57,321 nt of DNA from Oscillospiraceae bacterium (GCA_015068865.1 SVJT01000002.1:1-57321), one strand, 5' to 3'. Shown: positions 47,674 to 56,647, numbered from the stretch's first letter. Notes: generated by a model from the letters alone, not told the origin. Program-made: numbers and translations.

Positions 47674-48555
47674 TTATGCTCTGGGGTGAGCCTTTGCATA
47701 TACCTCTTGAATTTTACTGTTCACCAGATGCACATAAATCTGGGTGGTAGATACATCTGCATGCCCCAGCATAGACTGTACGGAATGTAAATCTGCCCCG
47801 TTTTCCAACAGATGAGCCGCAAAAGAGTGACGCAACGTATGAGGGGTGATGGTTTTTTCAATGCCGGCATCCTTCGCATATTGTTTTAAAAGCTTCCAAA
47901 AGCCCTGACGGGACATCCTCTGACCGGATAAATTGAGAAACAGCGCCGGTTCATCGGATGCTTCATTTAACAGAGGACGTACTTTATGTATATATGCCGT
48001 TAAGGCTTCCGTGCATATTTTCCCGAAAGGAATAATGCGGTCTGCTCCGGTTTTTTCGCAATGAATAAACCCCATTTCCAGGTTCACTTCGGTAACATCC
48101 AATTCTATCAGCTCTGTCACACGAATCCCGGTAGCATATAAAAGCTCCAGCATTGCCTTGTCGCGAATCCCCTTCAAATCGCTGGATTCAGGTTGCTCCA
48201 GCAAACGTTCCATTTCACCCGGAGAAAGAACCTGAGGCAATTTCTTCTCCACCTTCGGCAAATGAATTTCCAAAGCCGGATTGCTGTCTACCATCCCTTG
48301 CTCCAGTAAATAGGCATAATAATTCTTCAGGGATGCCAGTTCACGGCATACCGTAGAATTGGCACGACCGGATTTTTTCAGAAAAGAAAAATAGGATTCC
48401 AGATTCTTGCGTCCCGCTTGCAGCGGATTCACGCCTTCTTCCTTGGTATACTGCAAAAAGGCGCAGATGTCGTGCTGATACGAATCCAATGTGTTCTTTG
48501 TCAGCTTTTTCTTTTTATCTAAATACTCTATGAAATCATGTACTGTTTCCAACAT
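47674..48555 (-). CDS. xerD: Tyrosine recombinase XerD-like
   Basis: LLYATGIRVTELIELDVTEVNLEMGFI; ITPHTLRHSFAAHLLENGADLHSVQSMLGHADVSTTQIYVHL. Start set at ATG 48555 (MLETVHDF). Confidence 0.92.
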   Translation of the reverse strand: MLETVHDFIEYLDKKKKLTKNTLDSYQHDICAFLQYTKEEGVNPLQAGRKNLESYFSFLKKSGRANSTVCRELASLKNYYAYLLEQGMVDSNPALEIHLPKVEKKLPQVLSPGEMERLLEQPESSDLKGIRDKAMLELLYATGIRVTELIELDVTEVNLEMGFIHCEKTGADRIIPFGKICTEALTAYIHKVRPLLNEASDEPALFLNLSGQRMSRQGFWKLLKQYAKDAGIEKTITPHTLRHSFAAHLLENGADLHSVQSMLGHADVSTTQIYVHLVNSKIQEVYAKAHPRA

Positions 48556-48596
48556 AACTGTTCCTTTCTTCTGTATACAGTCGTCATCCATGCCGT

Positions 48597-49241
48597 TTAA
48601 AACAACCCGGCAATCGCACGGATTAAAAGGGGTTCAACATACGACTGCATTAATACGGACAAGACCGTTATGGCGTAAAAGCCTGCAAGTTTTCCTAAAA
48701 ACAACGGTAATTTTCTGGTTAATATCATTTTCTCTTTTGAAAGAGATAATGAAAACGCAAGACACGTAACACATAATACCAAGTAGCAAGGCACAAGCAA
48801 CAGGTAGTGAGGCAACATCCCTAAAGCAGCGAACAAAACTGCTTTTGCACCATATATCCGAAACATAAAAAACAAGGTAAAGCAATGCATAAATCCGTGG
48901 ACTGCGGCAAAGCCTGCCACAAACGGTGCCCCGATGACCATAACGGAAAACAAAAACAAAAGACACACATTCTGCAGATTCTGCAAAAGTCCGATATGAA
49001 ATACCGCAAGGGCATCGGCACCCTTATCTCCCATATTCTGAAAGAAATCATTCATATATAAAAGCAGTTCCTCGCAGGAAAGGTCCGGCATGGTGAAAAC
49101 AAACACAGCAGCCAGAATGCCGCCTAACAAAAAAGATGCCAGCACGATACAATATAACGGCTTGTCTGCTTTTATGTAGTCTGCAATATATTTAGACCAA
49201 TGATTTGATTGCTTCAAGACGGTTCCCTCTTTTCTTATCAA
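48597..49241 (-). CDS. spoIIM: SpoIIM-superfamily stage II sporulation protein M
   Basis: ~214-aa polytopic protein; SFLLGGILAAVFV; FHIGLLQNLQNVCLLFLFSVMVIGAPFVAGFAAVHGFMHCFTLFF; GMLPHYLLLVPCYLVL. Confidence 0.8.
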   Translation of the reverse strand: MIRKEGTVLKQSNHWSKYIADYIKADKPLYCIVLASFLLGGILAAVFVFTMPDLSCEELLLYMNDFFQNMGDKGADALAVFHIGLLQNLQNVCLLFLFSVMVIGAPFVAGFAAVHGFMHCFTLFFMFRIYGAKAVLFAALGMLPHYLLLVPCYLVLCVTCLAFSLSLSKEKMILTRKLPLFLGKLAGFYAITVLSVLMQSYVEPLLIRAIAGLF

Positions 49242-49552
49242 ACAGTTCTATTAATGTAAACCTATGATAATAAAGAGAAAAAAATAACCACTTGTCCTGT
49301 TTTTTAGGCAAAAAAACCGGTTCCATCATAAGACGAAACCTTGCTGTCAAAATTGTGTTACTTTAACATTATAACGAAAGTGTTACAAAAAAGCAAGGAT
49401 AATTTTCACGAAAAACAGACTTTTTTTATTGCTCTTGTTGCCATTAAAAAAGGTATCACAAGATGTTGTGTTTTCCGTTGTTTTTTCTCATTTTGTCTAA
49501 AAAAGCCATTAAAATAGTTTAAAATTTTTTGCAGATTTCTTAAAAAAATCTA

Positions 49553-49581
49553 TTGACAAATACTTCTTTTATTGCTATAAT
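49553..49581 (+). promoter_or_regulatory. Promoter of the tRNA cluster
   Basis: TTGACA 49553-49558, 17 bp, TATAAT 49576-49581 with extended TG. Confidence 0.8.
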
Positions 49582-49610
49582 ATCTTAGTCGGTATGTGTA
49601 GGCGACATCT

Positions 49611-49684
49611 GCGGGTGTAGTTCAATGGTAGAATCTCAGCCTTCCAAGCTGATTGTGTGGGTTCGATTCCCATCACCCGCTCCA
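49611..49684 (+). tRNA. tRNA-Gly(TCC)
   Basis: GCGGGTGTAGTTCAATGGTAGAATCTCAGCCTTCCAAGCTGATTGTGTGGGTTCGATTCCCATCACCCGCTCCA. Confidence 0.95.
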
Positions 49685-49709
49685 CAGCTTTTAAATACCT
49701 GTCGAATAA

Positions 49710-49786
<77 letters not shown>

Positions 49787-49799
49787 CTTTTGCTTATAT

Positions 49800-49877
49800 G
49801 GTGGGTATAGCTCAGTTGGTTAGAGCGCTAGATTGTGGCTCTAGAGGTCGTCGGTTCGACTCCGATTACCCACCCCA
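49800..49877 (+). tRNA. tRNA-His(GTG)
   Basis: GGTGGGTATAGCTCAGTTGGTTAGAGCGCTAGATTGTGGCTCTAGAGGTCGTCGGTTCGACTCCGATTACCCACCCCA, including G-1. Confidence 0.94.
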
Positions 49878-49926
49878 GATACATATTTTCAAATTTTGTG
49901 GAAACACTTAAATTATTCGGCAATAT

Positions 49927-50003
49927 TGGGATGTCGCCAAGTTGGTAAGGCACCGGATTCTGGTTCCGGCATTTCGAGGGTTCGAGTCCTTCCATCCCAG
50001 CCA
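49927..50003 (+). tRNA. tRNA-Gln(CTG)
   Basis: TGGGATGTCGCCAAGTTGGTAAGGCACCGGATTCTGGTTCCGGCATTTCGAGGGTTCGAGTCCTTCCATCCCAGCCA. Confidence 0.94.
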
Positions 50004-50030
50004 ATTACAATTTCATTTGTCTTGGGATGT

Positions 50031-50107
50031 TGGGATGTAGCCAAGTCGGTAAGGCACCAGACTTTGACTCTGGCATTTCGTAGGTTCGAGTCCTGCCATC
50101 CCAGCCA
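50031..50107 (+). tRNA. tRNA-Gln(TTG)
   Basis: TGGGATGTAGCCAAGTCGGTAAGGCACCAGACTTTGACTCTGGCATTTCGTAGGTTCGAGTCCTGCCATCCCAGCCA. Confidence 0.94.
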
Positions 50108-50110
50108 TAT

Positions 50111-50186
50111 GGGCCATTAGCTCAGTCGGCAGAGCACTTGACTTTTAATCAAGGTGTCCGCGGTTCGAATCCGCGATGGCTCACCA
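50111..50186 (+). tRNA. tRNA-Lys(TTT)
   Basis: GGGCCATTAGCTCAGTCGGCAGAGCACTTGACTTTTAATCAAGGTGTCCGCGGTTCGAATCCGCGATGGCTCACCA. Confidence 0.95.
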
Positions 50187-50222
50187 AAAACGCTTAAATC
50201 TTAGGATTTAAGCGTTTTTTTC
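50187..50222 (+). terminator. Terminator of the tRNA cluster
   Basis: aaaaacgcttaaatcttaggatttaagcgttttttt. Confidence 0.85.
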
Positions 50223-50292
50223 TATGTCCGGAAAGTGTTTTGCTGAGCACTTGATTTTTGGCATAAAAATCAAAAATCAAGGAGACAGAAAA

Positions 50293-50572
50293 ATGAAGAA
50301 AATTACCATGAAAACAAGCGAAACCATAGCGGAAACTTTTGATGTGTATTTGCTTTCCAAAAGGGCAAAAGGCATCAGCGACAAAACGTTGACAACCTAC
50401 AAATGCCATCAGCCATCATTTGCCGGTGGATACGCCAATAAACCAATTGGAAAAAGCGGATTTAGATGCTACGACAAGCAGTATGCGAGACTCAGGTCTT
50501 GCGCCAAACTCTATCAGTAGTTACATAAGAACGCTAAAAGCCTTTCTGTCATGGTGTAACGACGAAGAAATC
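50293..50572 (+). pseudogene. Remnant of a tyrosine recombinase (N-terminal SAM-like core-binding domain), frameshifted and truncated
   Basis: KKITMKTSETIAETFDVYLLSKRAKGISDKTLTTYKCH in one frame continues as VDTPINQLEKADLDATTSSMRDSGLAPNSISSYIRTLKAFLSWCNDEEI in another; sequence ends at the 84-bp repeat, no catalytic domain. Confidence 0.8.
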
Positions 50573-50656
50573 GGGACAAAAGGGGACGTACCTTTTTGTC
50601 TTAATTCAAAAAATTAAGATAAATTAACCGTCCCCAATCTGTCGCGCTTCAGGGGG
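50573..50656. repeat. 84-bp perfect direct repeat, copy 1
   Basis: GGGACAAAAGGGGACGTACCTTTTTGTCTTAATTCAAAAAATTAAGATAAATTAACCGTCCCCAATCTGTCGCGCTTCAGGGGG, identical to 51675-51758. Confidence 0.95.
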
Positions 50657-50748
50657 TCACCTCACCATCCCCTGTCTTGGCGTTTTTGTCCATTTTTTAT
50701 TGAATATTAAGAAGAAATGTGATACAATCTGATAAGAGGTGATATTCC

Positions 50749-51645
50749 ATGATAAGCATTGAAGATCTTTCAAAACTTGAATTCGATGAAGATGATTTTG
50801 AATACATAATCCAAAGTGACAAAAAATATGGTGATAAAATTGCACCACTTTCAGCTTTGTTCATGGCGCTACCACAAACAGCGGATCACAAAAGAAGCGC
50901 TTGTGCAGATTTTGTAAAAAAAGCCGTGGAAACCGCCCCCGAATGTGATAACCAATATATACTTCAGCTTTTGTTCTGGCTATATTGCGTTCCGTTTGCG
51001 AAGGAATACTACAAGCAAAAAAATATCAGCGAAGAAATTTTTTACGACACGATGAAGGACATTTCCTGCAAAACGCGTGATTGCAAAAAATTGCACGGTA
51101 AGGTCGGGACTTATTCGCCGTGGTTTTATCTTCATTTTTCCTATGTTTATTTTGCGTTGGGAAGACTTCAGTTTTATATTGAAAACTACCACAATACGTA
51201 TGAAAAAAATGGATATACTATTCAAACAGGCGACAGGATATATTCCTGCCATATTCCTTCCGGAAGCAAGCTCACGAGGGAAAAGTGTATGGAGTCCTTT
51301 CAGAAGGCGTATGAATTTTTCAGTGACGAGCTTACAGGGGATATTCTTCCCGTCATATGTACATCGTGGCTTTTGTATCCACCGTACAAAGAGCGTGTTT
51401 TCCCTAAAGGATCAAATATTGAAAGCTTTGCAAATTTGTTTGATATAATCGGGCAATACGAAACGGGCTTTCGGTTCAGCGAAGCCGAGCTTATTTTCGG
51501 CGCTTGTTACCAAGGGAGCACAGAAGGTTTTCCTGCAGACAATTCTCTTCGACGCAATATGATTGAATATATGAATTCAGGAGAAAAGTCAGGACACGGC
51601 ATCGGGATCATTCTGTACGACGGAAAACAAAAAAAGATACTTTAA
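50749..51645 (+). CDS. Acyltransferase-like protein (resembles the NAT_N/GNAT_C two-domain family)
   Basis: LGRLQFYIENYH...CHIPSGSKLTREKCMESFQKAYEFF...ICTSWLLYPPYKERVFPKGSNIESFANLFDI matches my recollection of GNAT_C proteins; no search run. Confidence 0.6.
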   Translation: MISIEDLSKLEFDEDDFEYIIQSDKKYGDKIAPLSALFMALPQTADHKRSACADFVKKAVETAPECDNQYILQLLFWLYCVPFAKEYYKQKNISEEIFYDTMKDISCKTRDCKKLHGKVGTYSPWFYLHFSYVYFALGRLQFYIENYHNTYEKNGYTIQTGDRIYSCHIPSGSKLTREKCMESFQKAYEFFSDELTGDILPVICTSWLLYPPYKERVFPKGSNIESFANLFDIIGQYETGFRFSEAELIFGACYQGSTEGFPADNSLRRNMIEYMNSGEKSGHGIGIILYDGKQKKIL

Positions 51646-51674
51646 CAGATAAACAAAAATGTGACAAGGGGACG

Positions 51675-51758
51675 GGGACAAAAGGGGACGTACCTTTTTG
51701 TCTTAATTCAAAAAATTAAGATAAATTAACCGTCCCCAATCTGTCGCGCTTCAGGGGG
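51675..51758. repeat. 84-bp perfect direct repeat, copy 2
   Basis: Identical to 50573-50656 by base-by-base reading. Confidence 0.95.
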
Positions 51759-51786
51759 GGCACCTCAAACCGTCCCCTGTCTCATG

Positions 51787-51814
51787 TGTGTCAACAGAAC
51801 CGTCCCCTTGACAC
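51787..51814 (-). repeat. REP-like GTGTCAAGGGGACGGTTCTGTTGACACA unit
   Basis: tgtgtcaacagaaccgtccccttgacac; inverted relative at 52813-52840 (4 mismatches in 28). Confidence 0.8.
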
Positions 51815-51943
51815 ACCCTTGACACATGGAGTAGCATTAACACGCCTTTATAACAATATAGAAATAGCTTTTTATTTGTATAAATCGCTCGTATTTGTTG
51901 ACACCGATAACCTGATATGTTATACTCTTCAAAGGTGATAAAA

Positions 51944-52741
51944 ATGTATGATATAGACTTTATCATAACACGCTTAAACCGTGTTATAAGGCGGAAGCCA
52001 AATCTGCACTGGCATAATAGCAGGCTATATTATGAAAGCGAATATAATATGGTTATAGTCCTTGGCGGCAAGGCAAAATACATAATAAATTCTGAAGAAA
52101 TTTATCTAAAGAAAAATGATGTAATAATTTTTCCGCCGGGAATTGTCCGTGCAGGATATACAGATAAGAGTGACCCGTGGGAATTTATAACAATCAATTT
52201 TAATTTAGAGCTTAATGAGGATGGAAAAGAGTTTTTTGATAAAAAATATCTGCTTTTTAATAACATTGGCACAAATATTCATGACAAATTTCTTAATATT
52301 GCTTACTTATGGGAGGGGAAAAATCCTCTCTTTGCAGTAAAATGTAAAGCTTTAATTTCCGATATTCTCTATGAACTTATTCGCAGTTTCCTTCCACATA
52401 GTAAAATGCCGCGTTCAGAAGAACTAGAAGCTGTGCGTACATATATTCAGGCAAATTTCAGAGAAAAATTAAGCATTGAAGCTTTAGCGGAGCGTATGGA
52501 GTTAAGTGTGTCATATTTCAGGAAGCTTTTTACCCGTGCTTATGGACAGTCCCCTCAGCAATACATTATAAGCCTACGGATAAATACTGCATATGACCTT
52601 CTTGAATCCGGAGAAGCAAACGTAAGCGAAGCAGCAATCCTCAGCGGGTTTGAAGATATCTATTATTTCAGTACACTGTTTAAAAAACAAACCGGTCTCT
52701 CCCCCTCGCAGGTTTTACACACAAACAATAAGGGCGTGTGA
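51944..52741 (+). CDS. AraC-family transcriptional regulator with N-terminal cupin-like domain
   Basis: VRTYIQANFREKLSIEALAERMELSVSYFRKLFTRAYGQSPQQYIISLRINTAYDLLESGEANVSEAAILSGFEDIYYFSTLFKKQTGLSPSQV; start MYDIDFI at 51944. Confidence 0.92.
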   Translation: MYDIDFIITRLNRVIRRKPNLHWHNSRLYYESEYNMVIVLGGKAKYIINSEEIYLKKNDVIIFPPGIVRAGYTDKSDPWEFITINFNLELNEDGKEFFDKKYLLFNNIGTNIHDKFLNIAYLWEGKNPLFAVKCKALISDILYELIRSFLPHSKMPRSEELEAVRTYIQANFREKLSIEALAERMELSVSYFRKLFTRAYGQSPQQYIISLRINTAYDLLESGEANVSEAAILSGFEDIYYFSTLFKKQTGLSPSQVLHTNNKGV

Positions 52742-52812
52742 CAATGTATTTTGATGTGTCCCCAAAAAGTTATACTTTTTATAACGTAGTAGTTTATGTG
52801 ACAAGGGGACGT

Positions 52813-52840
52813 GTGACAAGAGGACTGTTCTGTTGACACA
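52813..52840 (+). repeat. REP-like GTGACAAGAGGACTGTTCTGTTGACACA unit
   Basis: Inverted relative of 51787-51814. Confidence 0.8.
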
Positions 52841-52844
52841 TAAA

Positions 52845-52884
52845 AAACAACGGCAATTTTCTTCCGAAAATTGCCGTTGTTTTA
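52845..52884 (-). terminator. Terminator downstream of madM
   Basis: aaaaaacaacggcaattttcttccgaaaattgccgttgttttat. Confidence 0.8.
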
Positions 52885-52906
52885 TATACTTTTCTATTCT
52901 CTTACA

Positions 52907-53680
52907 TTAAGGCAGGAATATCTTCATAATGAAATATAACACCGACGGGCAAAGCAGGCAACCAAGACCTGTGTAGAAGGTGGCAACCATTGCGCCATAA
53001 GGAACCAGTTTCGGATCTGTTGCCGCAAGACCGGCAGAAGTGCCGCTTGTGGTACCCATCAAGCCGCCAAACACCATAGCCGCTCTGGGTGTGGTAAGGC
53101 CAATTTTTTTGGCAACCATAGGCGTTAAAAGCATAACCGTAATGGATTTCACCACGCCTGCCGCGATTGAAAGTGCAATAACGGCCGAATCTGCACCAAC
53201 AGCTGCACCCGTAACGGGACCGACAACGAAGGTAACCGTTCCTGCTGCAATAGTTGTAACGCTTGCCGCGTCATGATAGCCAAAAGCAATGGCAATTAAG
53301 GCACCCACAAAGAAGGTGCCGATAACACCGATTAAAAGTGCCACAACGCCAATAACGCCGCACTTTTTAATTTCAGAGAATTTCGCACCGTAGGATGTTG
53401 AAATAATAGCAAAATCACGAAAAGAAGAGCCACCAAGAATGCCTATGCCTGCAAAGATGGGCAAATCGGAAAGACCCTTTGAACCGCCTGTTGCTCTGCC
53501 ACCAACATAAGCCAGAATAAGACCAATAAAGATGGCAATGGCTGAGGAATGTATTTTGCCGCGGGTAATCTTATCGGCAACAAATTTAGAAAAAAATGCA
53601 ATGATGCCGACAACCAGGAAGGACATAACAAACGCATTATCTATAAACAGTTCTACAAAAATATCTGCTATTGCTTTCAT
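52907..53680 (-). CDS. madM: MadM-like malonate transporter subunit
   Basis: FVMSFLVVGIIAFFSKFVADKITRGKIHSSAIAIFIGLILAYVGGRATGGSKGLSDLPIFAGIGILGGSSFRDFAIISTSYG...; adjacent to MadL-like ORF. Confidence 0.85.
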   Translation of the reverse strand: MKAIADIFVELFIDNAFVMSFLVVGIIAFFSKFVADKITRGKIHSSAIAIFIGLILAYVGGRATGGSKGLSDLPIFAGIGILGGSSFRDFAIISTSYGAKFSEIKKCGVIGVVALLIGVIGTFFVGALIAIAFGYHDAASVTTIAAGTVTFVVGPVTGAAVGADSAVIALSIAAGVVKSITVMLLTPMVAKKIGLTTPRAAMVFGGLMGTTSGTSAGLAATDPKLVPYGAMVATFYTGLGCLLCPSVLYFIMKIFLP

Positions 53681-54066
53681 GCCTCTACCTCCTTATTCTC
53701 TCCCTTTTCTGCCTTTTGGGGGATCAGCTTGTTAAGCAGGGGAATCATCAGCATCATAACCACCACAACGCCAACGCCTGCCAGCAACGCAAGGAGACCA
53801 CCGTCAATAGCGCTGACAACATTTTGCGATGCAGAAAGCGCAATAATAACGGGGATAAACATTTCTTTCCAGAATTCAACACCTTTTGTATATCCTGCCG
53901 GCATAATTCTATTGACCGTTTTAGAATTGGTTGCAAGCAAAAGCAAAATCATTGCAAAGCCAACGCCTCCAATGTCAGAATTAAGACCAGTCAACATACC
54001 CAACAGGTTGCCGATAAATGAACCTACGAACATACAACCGGCTAACAAAGCCACACCGTAAATCAT
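53677..54066 (-). CDS. madL: MadL-like malonate transporter subunit
   Basis: MIYGVALLAGCMFVGSFIGNLLGMLTGLNSDIGGVGFAMILLLLATNSKTVNRIMPAGYTKGVEFWKEMFIPVIIALSASQNVVSAIDGG; start set at ATG 54066, overlap of 4 nt with madM. Confidence 0.85.
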   Translation of the reverse strand: MIYGVALLAGCMFVGSFIGNLLGMLTGLNSDIGGVGFAMILLLLATNSKTVNRIMPAGYTKGVEFWKEMFIPVIIALSASQNVVSAIDGGLLALLAGVGVVVVMMLMIPLLNKLIPQKAEKGENKEVEA

Positions 54067-54219
54067 AAAAACCACCCTTTTTATTTTGTATTCCTCATCA
54101 TTATAAAATGAAAAGAGTATATTGTAAATATTCAAATATAATATACCTGCTATACATTTTACAGTAAAGCAAACATTGACAAACGTAGCTTTTTTCTATA
54201 CAATAAAAATGAGGTGAAA

Positions 54220-55095
54220 ATGATGGAACTTTTACAACTTCAATATTTTTGCAATGCAGCCGAAACAGAAAACTTTTCTGAAACTGCGAGACATTATGGT
54301 GTACCCACATCAAACATTTCCCAAAGCATCCGCCGGCTTGAAAAAGAGTTAAACACCACCCTGTTCGACCACGCCTCCAATAAGGTTGCCCTGAATGAAC
54401 AGGGAAAGTTGCTGTATACCAACGTCAAAACGGCTCTGATGTTAATTCACGAAGCAAAAATCAGCCTTTGTGATGATGAAAAAATTGCCGGTGAAATTAA
54501 AATTCTTGCAGAAACCAACAGACGTATCGTAACGAAAGCAATCGAGACCTTTCAAAAAAGCTATAGCGATGTTGTTTTTTTTATCAACCATTCAGCCGAC
54601 AATTCAATCGATGGGTATGATGTAATTATTTCGGATAGAATTCTTGAGCAAAAAAAATTCAAAAAGCATTTACTGGTTGTGGATGACCTGCTGTTAGCCA
54701 TGAAAAAAGATAATCCGTTGGTTAATAATCACAGGATTTCGGTAAAGGATTTAGAAAACGAAAAGTTTATTACCATGAATAACAAAAGCGGGCTGTATAA
54801 GCTGACAAATGAAATCTGCCATGCCGAAGGCTTTGCCCCGAATATCGTTATCCAGAGTGACGACCCTGACTACATCAGAAAATATATTGAAATGGGGCTT
54901 GGCATTTCCTTTGTGCCCTCTCTTTCCTGGAAAGGTACCTTCTCCGAAAATGTAGAATGCAGACAGATTTTTAAAACAAAACGATATACCTTTGCCTATC
55001 TCAACACACAAAAATATCTCTCGAAAGCCACACATTCCTTTTTAGATACATTGCTGGCAGTGGCAGGCGAATATGCCCGGGAAGAGCGCGAATAA
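54220..55095 (+). CDS. LysR-family transcriptional regulator
   Basis: LLQLQYFCNAAETENFSETARHYGVPTSNISQSIRRLEKELNTTLFDHASNKVALNEQGKLLY; divergent to madLM. Confidence 0.93.
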   Translation: MMELLQLQYFCNAAETENFSETARHYGVPTSNISQSIRRLEKELNTTLFDHASNKVALNEQGKLLYTNVKTALMLIHEAKISLCDDEKIAGEIKILAETNRRIVTKAIETFQKSYSDVVFFINHSADNSIDGYDVIISDRILEQKKFKKHLLVVDDLLLAMKKDNPLVNNHRISVKDLENEKFITMNNKSGLYKLTNEICHAEGFAPNIVIQSDDPDYIRKYIEMGLGISFVPSLSWKGTFSENVECRQIFKTKRYTFAYLNTQKYLSKATHSFLDTLLAVAGEYAREERE

Positions 55096-55226
55096 CAAAA
55101 GCGAAACCCTGTATGGTGCGCTTAGATTATCATAGCACTTTCTGGAAAATGTTTATCTCACTCTTCGCCATCGTTGACTCAAAGCTTCACGTATGATATG
55201 TTTTAATGTAAAAGGAGTTGAAGGAC

Positions 55227-56585
55227 ATGGCAAATATTAACGTTGATTTTGAACAAATTACAGGTAAAATCAAGCCTATGCACGCGGTGGGTCAACCGCC
55301 GTTTATCCATAAATCTGAAGCATTGGATTTTTCACCCATGCAGATTCTCACGGATGCCAATATTCCTTACTCCCGTCTCCACGACGTTGGCGGCCCCTAT
55401 GGTAGCTACCGTTATGTGGATATCCCCAACATTTTCCGTGATTTCGATGCAGATGAAACCGATCCCGAAGCATATGACTTCGCTTTTACGGATGAGCTGT
55501 TAAAAGCATTACACGAATACGGTGTAGAGCCTTACTTCCGTCTGGGCGTTACCATTGAAAACCAACGGTACATCAAGGCATATCGCATTCATCCCCCAAA
55601 GGATTACAAAAAATGGGCACGCATTTGCGAACATATCATAAGGCACTACAATGAGGGTTGGGCAAACGGCTTTCACTACGGTATCACATACTGGGAAATA
55701 TGGAACGAGCCGGATAACCGTCACACTCCGGAGAGAAATAAAATGTGGACGGGCAGTGCTGAACAATATTATGAGCTGTATGATGTTGCGGCAAAGCATC
55801 TGAAACAATGCTTCGGCGACTCAATCAAAGTAGGCGGTTATGCTGCTACCGGTTTTTACGGCATTTTTGCAGACCCCGAGAAATACGGAATGGACATCGA
55901 AAAGCGTGACGACATCCGCTATAGCGGTCCCAAAGAACAATACCGTATGCAGTTTTTATATGGATTTTTAGACTACATAAAAGAGCACAACTCCCCTATA
56001 GACTTTTTCTCGTGGCACTCCTATTCCACCGTGGATGTTGTTACTGTTTTAGCCGATTTTATTGATAAGGTGCTGACCGAATATGGCTACGGTGATGTTG
56101 AAACCCACTTAAATGAGTGGAATAATTCCCACAACAGAATACTGAACAGAACATCCTCTTTTGCTTCTGCAAATGTCTCCGCAACCATGTGTGCCCTGCA
56201 GAACAAAAAAACAAGTATGCTCATGTATTACGATGCAAGATATGTGGCATTGGGTGCATACGCCGGTTTTTATGATGTGAATACCTATGAGCCCTGCTGT
56301 GTGTATTATGCTTTTAAAGCCTTTGGGGTTCTGTACGCTATGGGAAACCAGGCAAAAGCAGAATGTGATGCCGAGGGAATTTATGTTGTTGCGGCGACAG
56401 ACCAAAATGAAAAAGGTGTTCTGCTCACAAACGCTACGGATTGTGATCAAACAATTAAAACCAATCTTACCGAAAACTTTGAGGCTTTTCTCATTGATGA
56501 AAACCATTTGATGACGAAAGCAAAGATAAACCCTGCTACCTTTGTGCTAAAAGCAAACCAGATTATTCTTTTGAGACAAAAGTGA
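55227..56585 (+). CDS. GH39-like glycoside hydrolase (third paralog)
   Basis: YWEIWNEPDNRHTPERNKMWTGSAEQYYELYDVAAKHL; HLNEWNNSHNR; DFFSWHSYSTVD; start ATG 55227 after AAAGGAG. Confidence 0.85.
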   Translation: MANINVDFEQITGKIKPMHAVGQPPFIHKSEALDFSPMQILTDANIPYSRLHDVGGPYGSYRYVDIPNIFRDFDADETDPEAYDFAFTDELLKALHEYGVEPYFRLGVTIENQRYIKAYRIHPPKDYKKWARICEHIIRHYNEGWANGFHYGITYWEIWNEPDNRHTPERNKMWTGSAEQYYELYDVAAKHLKQCFGDSIKVGGYAATGFYGIFADPEKYGMDIEKRDDIRYSGPKEQYRMQFLYGFLDYIKEHNSPIDFFSWHSYSTVDVVTVLADFIDKVLTEYGYGDVETHLNEWNNSHNRILNRTSSFASANVSATMCALQNKKTSMLMYYDARYVALGAYAGFYDVNTYEPCCVYYAFKAFGVLYAMGNQAKAECDAEGIYVVAATDQNEKGVLLTNATDCDQTIKTNLTENFEAFLIDENHLMTKAKINPATFVLKANQIILLRQK

Positions 56586-56589
56586 GATA

Positions 56590-56647
56590 CATAAAAAAGA
56601 AACGGCCATTTTTTCTTCTGAATATGCCGTTTCTTTTTGTTTTTTTC
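56590..56647 (+). terminator. Intrinsic terminator after the third GH39 gene
   Basis: aaaaaagaaacggccattttttcttctgaatatgccgtttctttttgttttttt. Confidence 0.75.

Noticed and set aside
49896-50120. Plus-strand 74-aa ORF across the tRNA-Gln genes
   Set aside because: Translation of tRNA sequence; not a protein.
50573-51758. CRISPR-like or toxin-antitoxin interpretation of the direct repeats
   Set aside because: Only two copies separated by ~1 kb with one coding gene; no short regular spacers and no cas genes; the ORF looks like an acyltransferase, not a toxin pair.
51751-51966. 71-aa minus-strand ORF
   Set aside because: Reads through REP-like repeats; no support as a gene.
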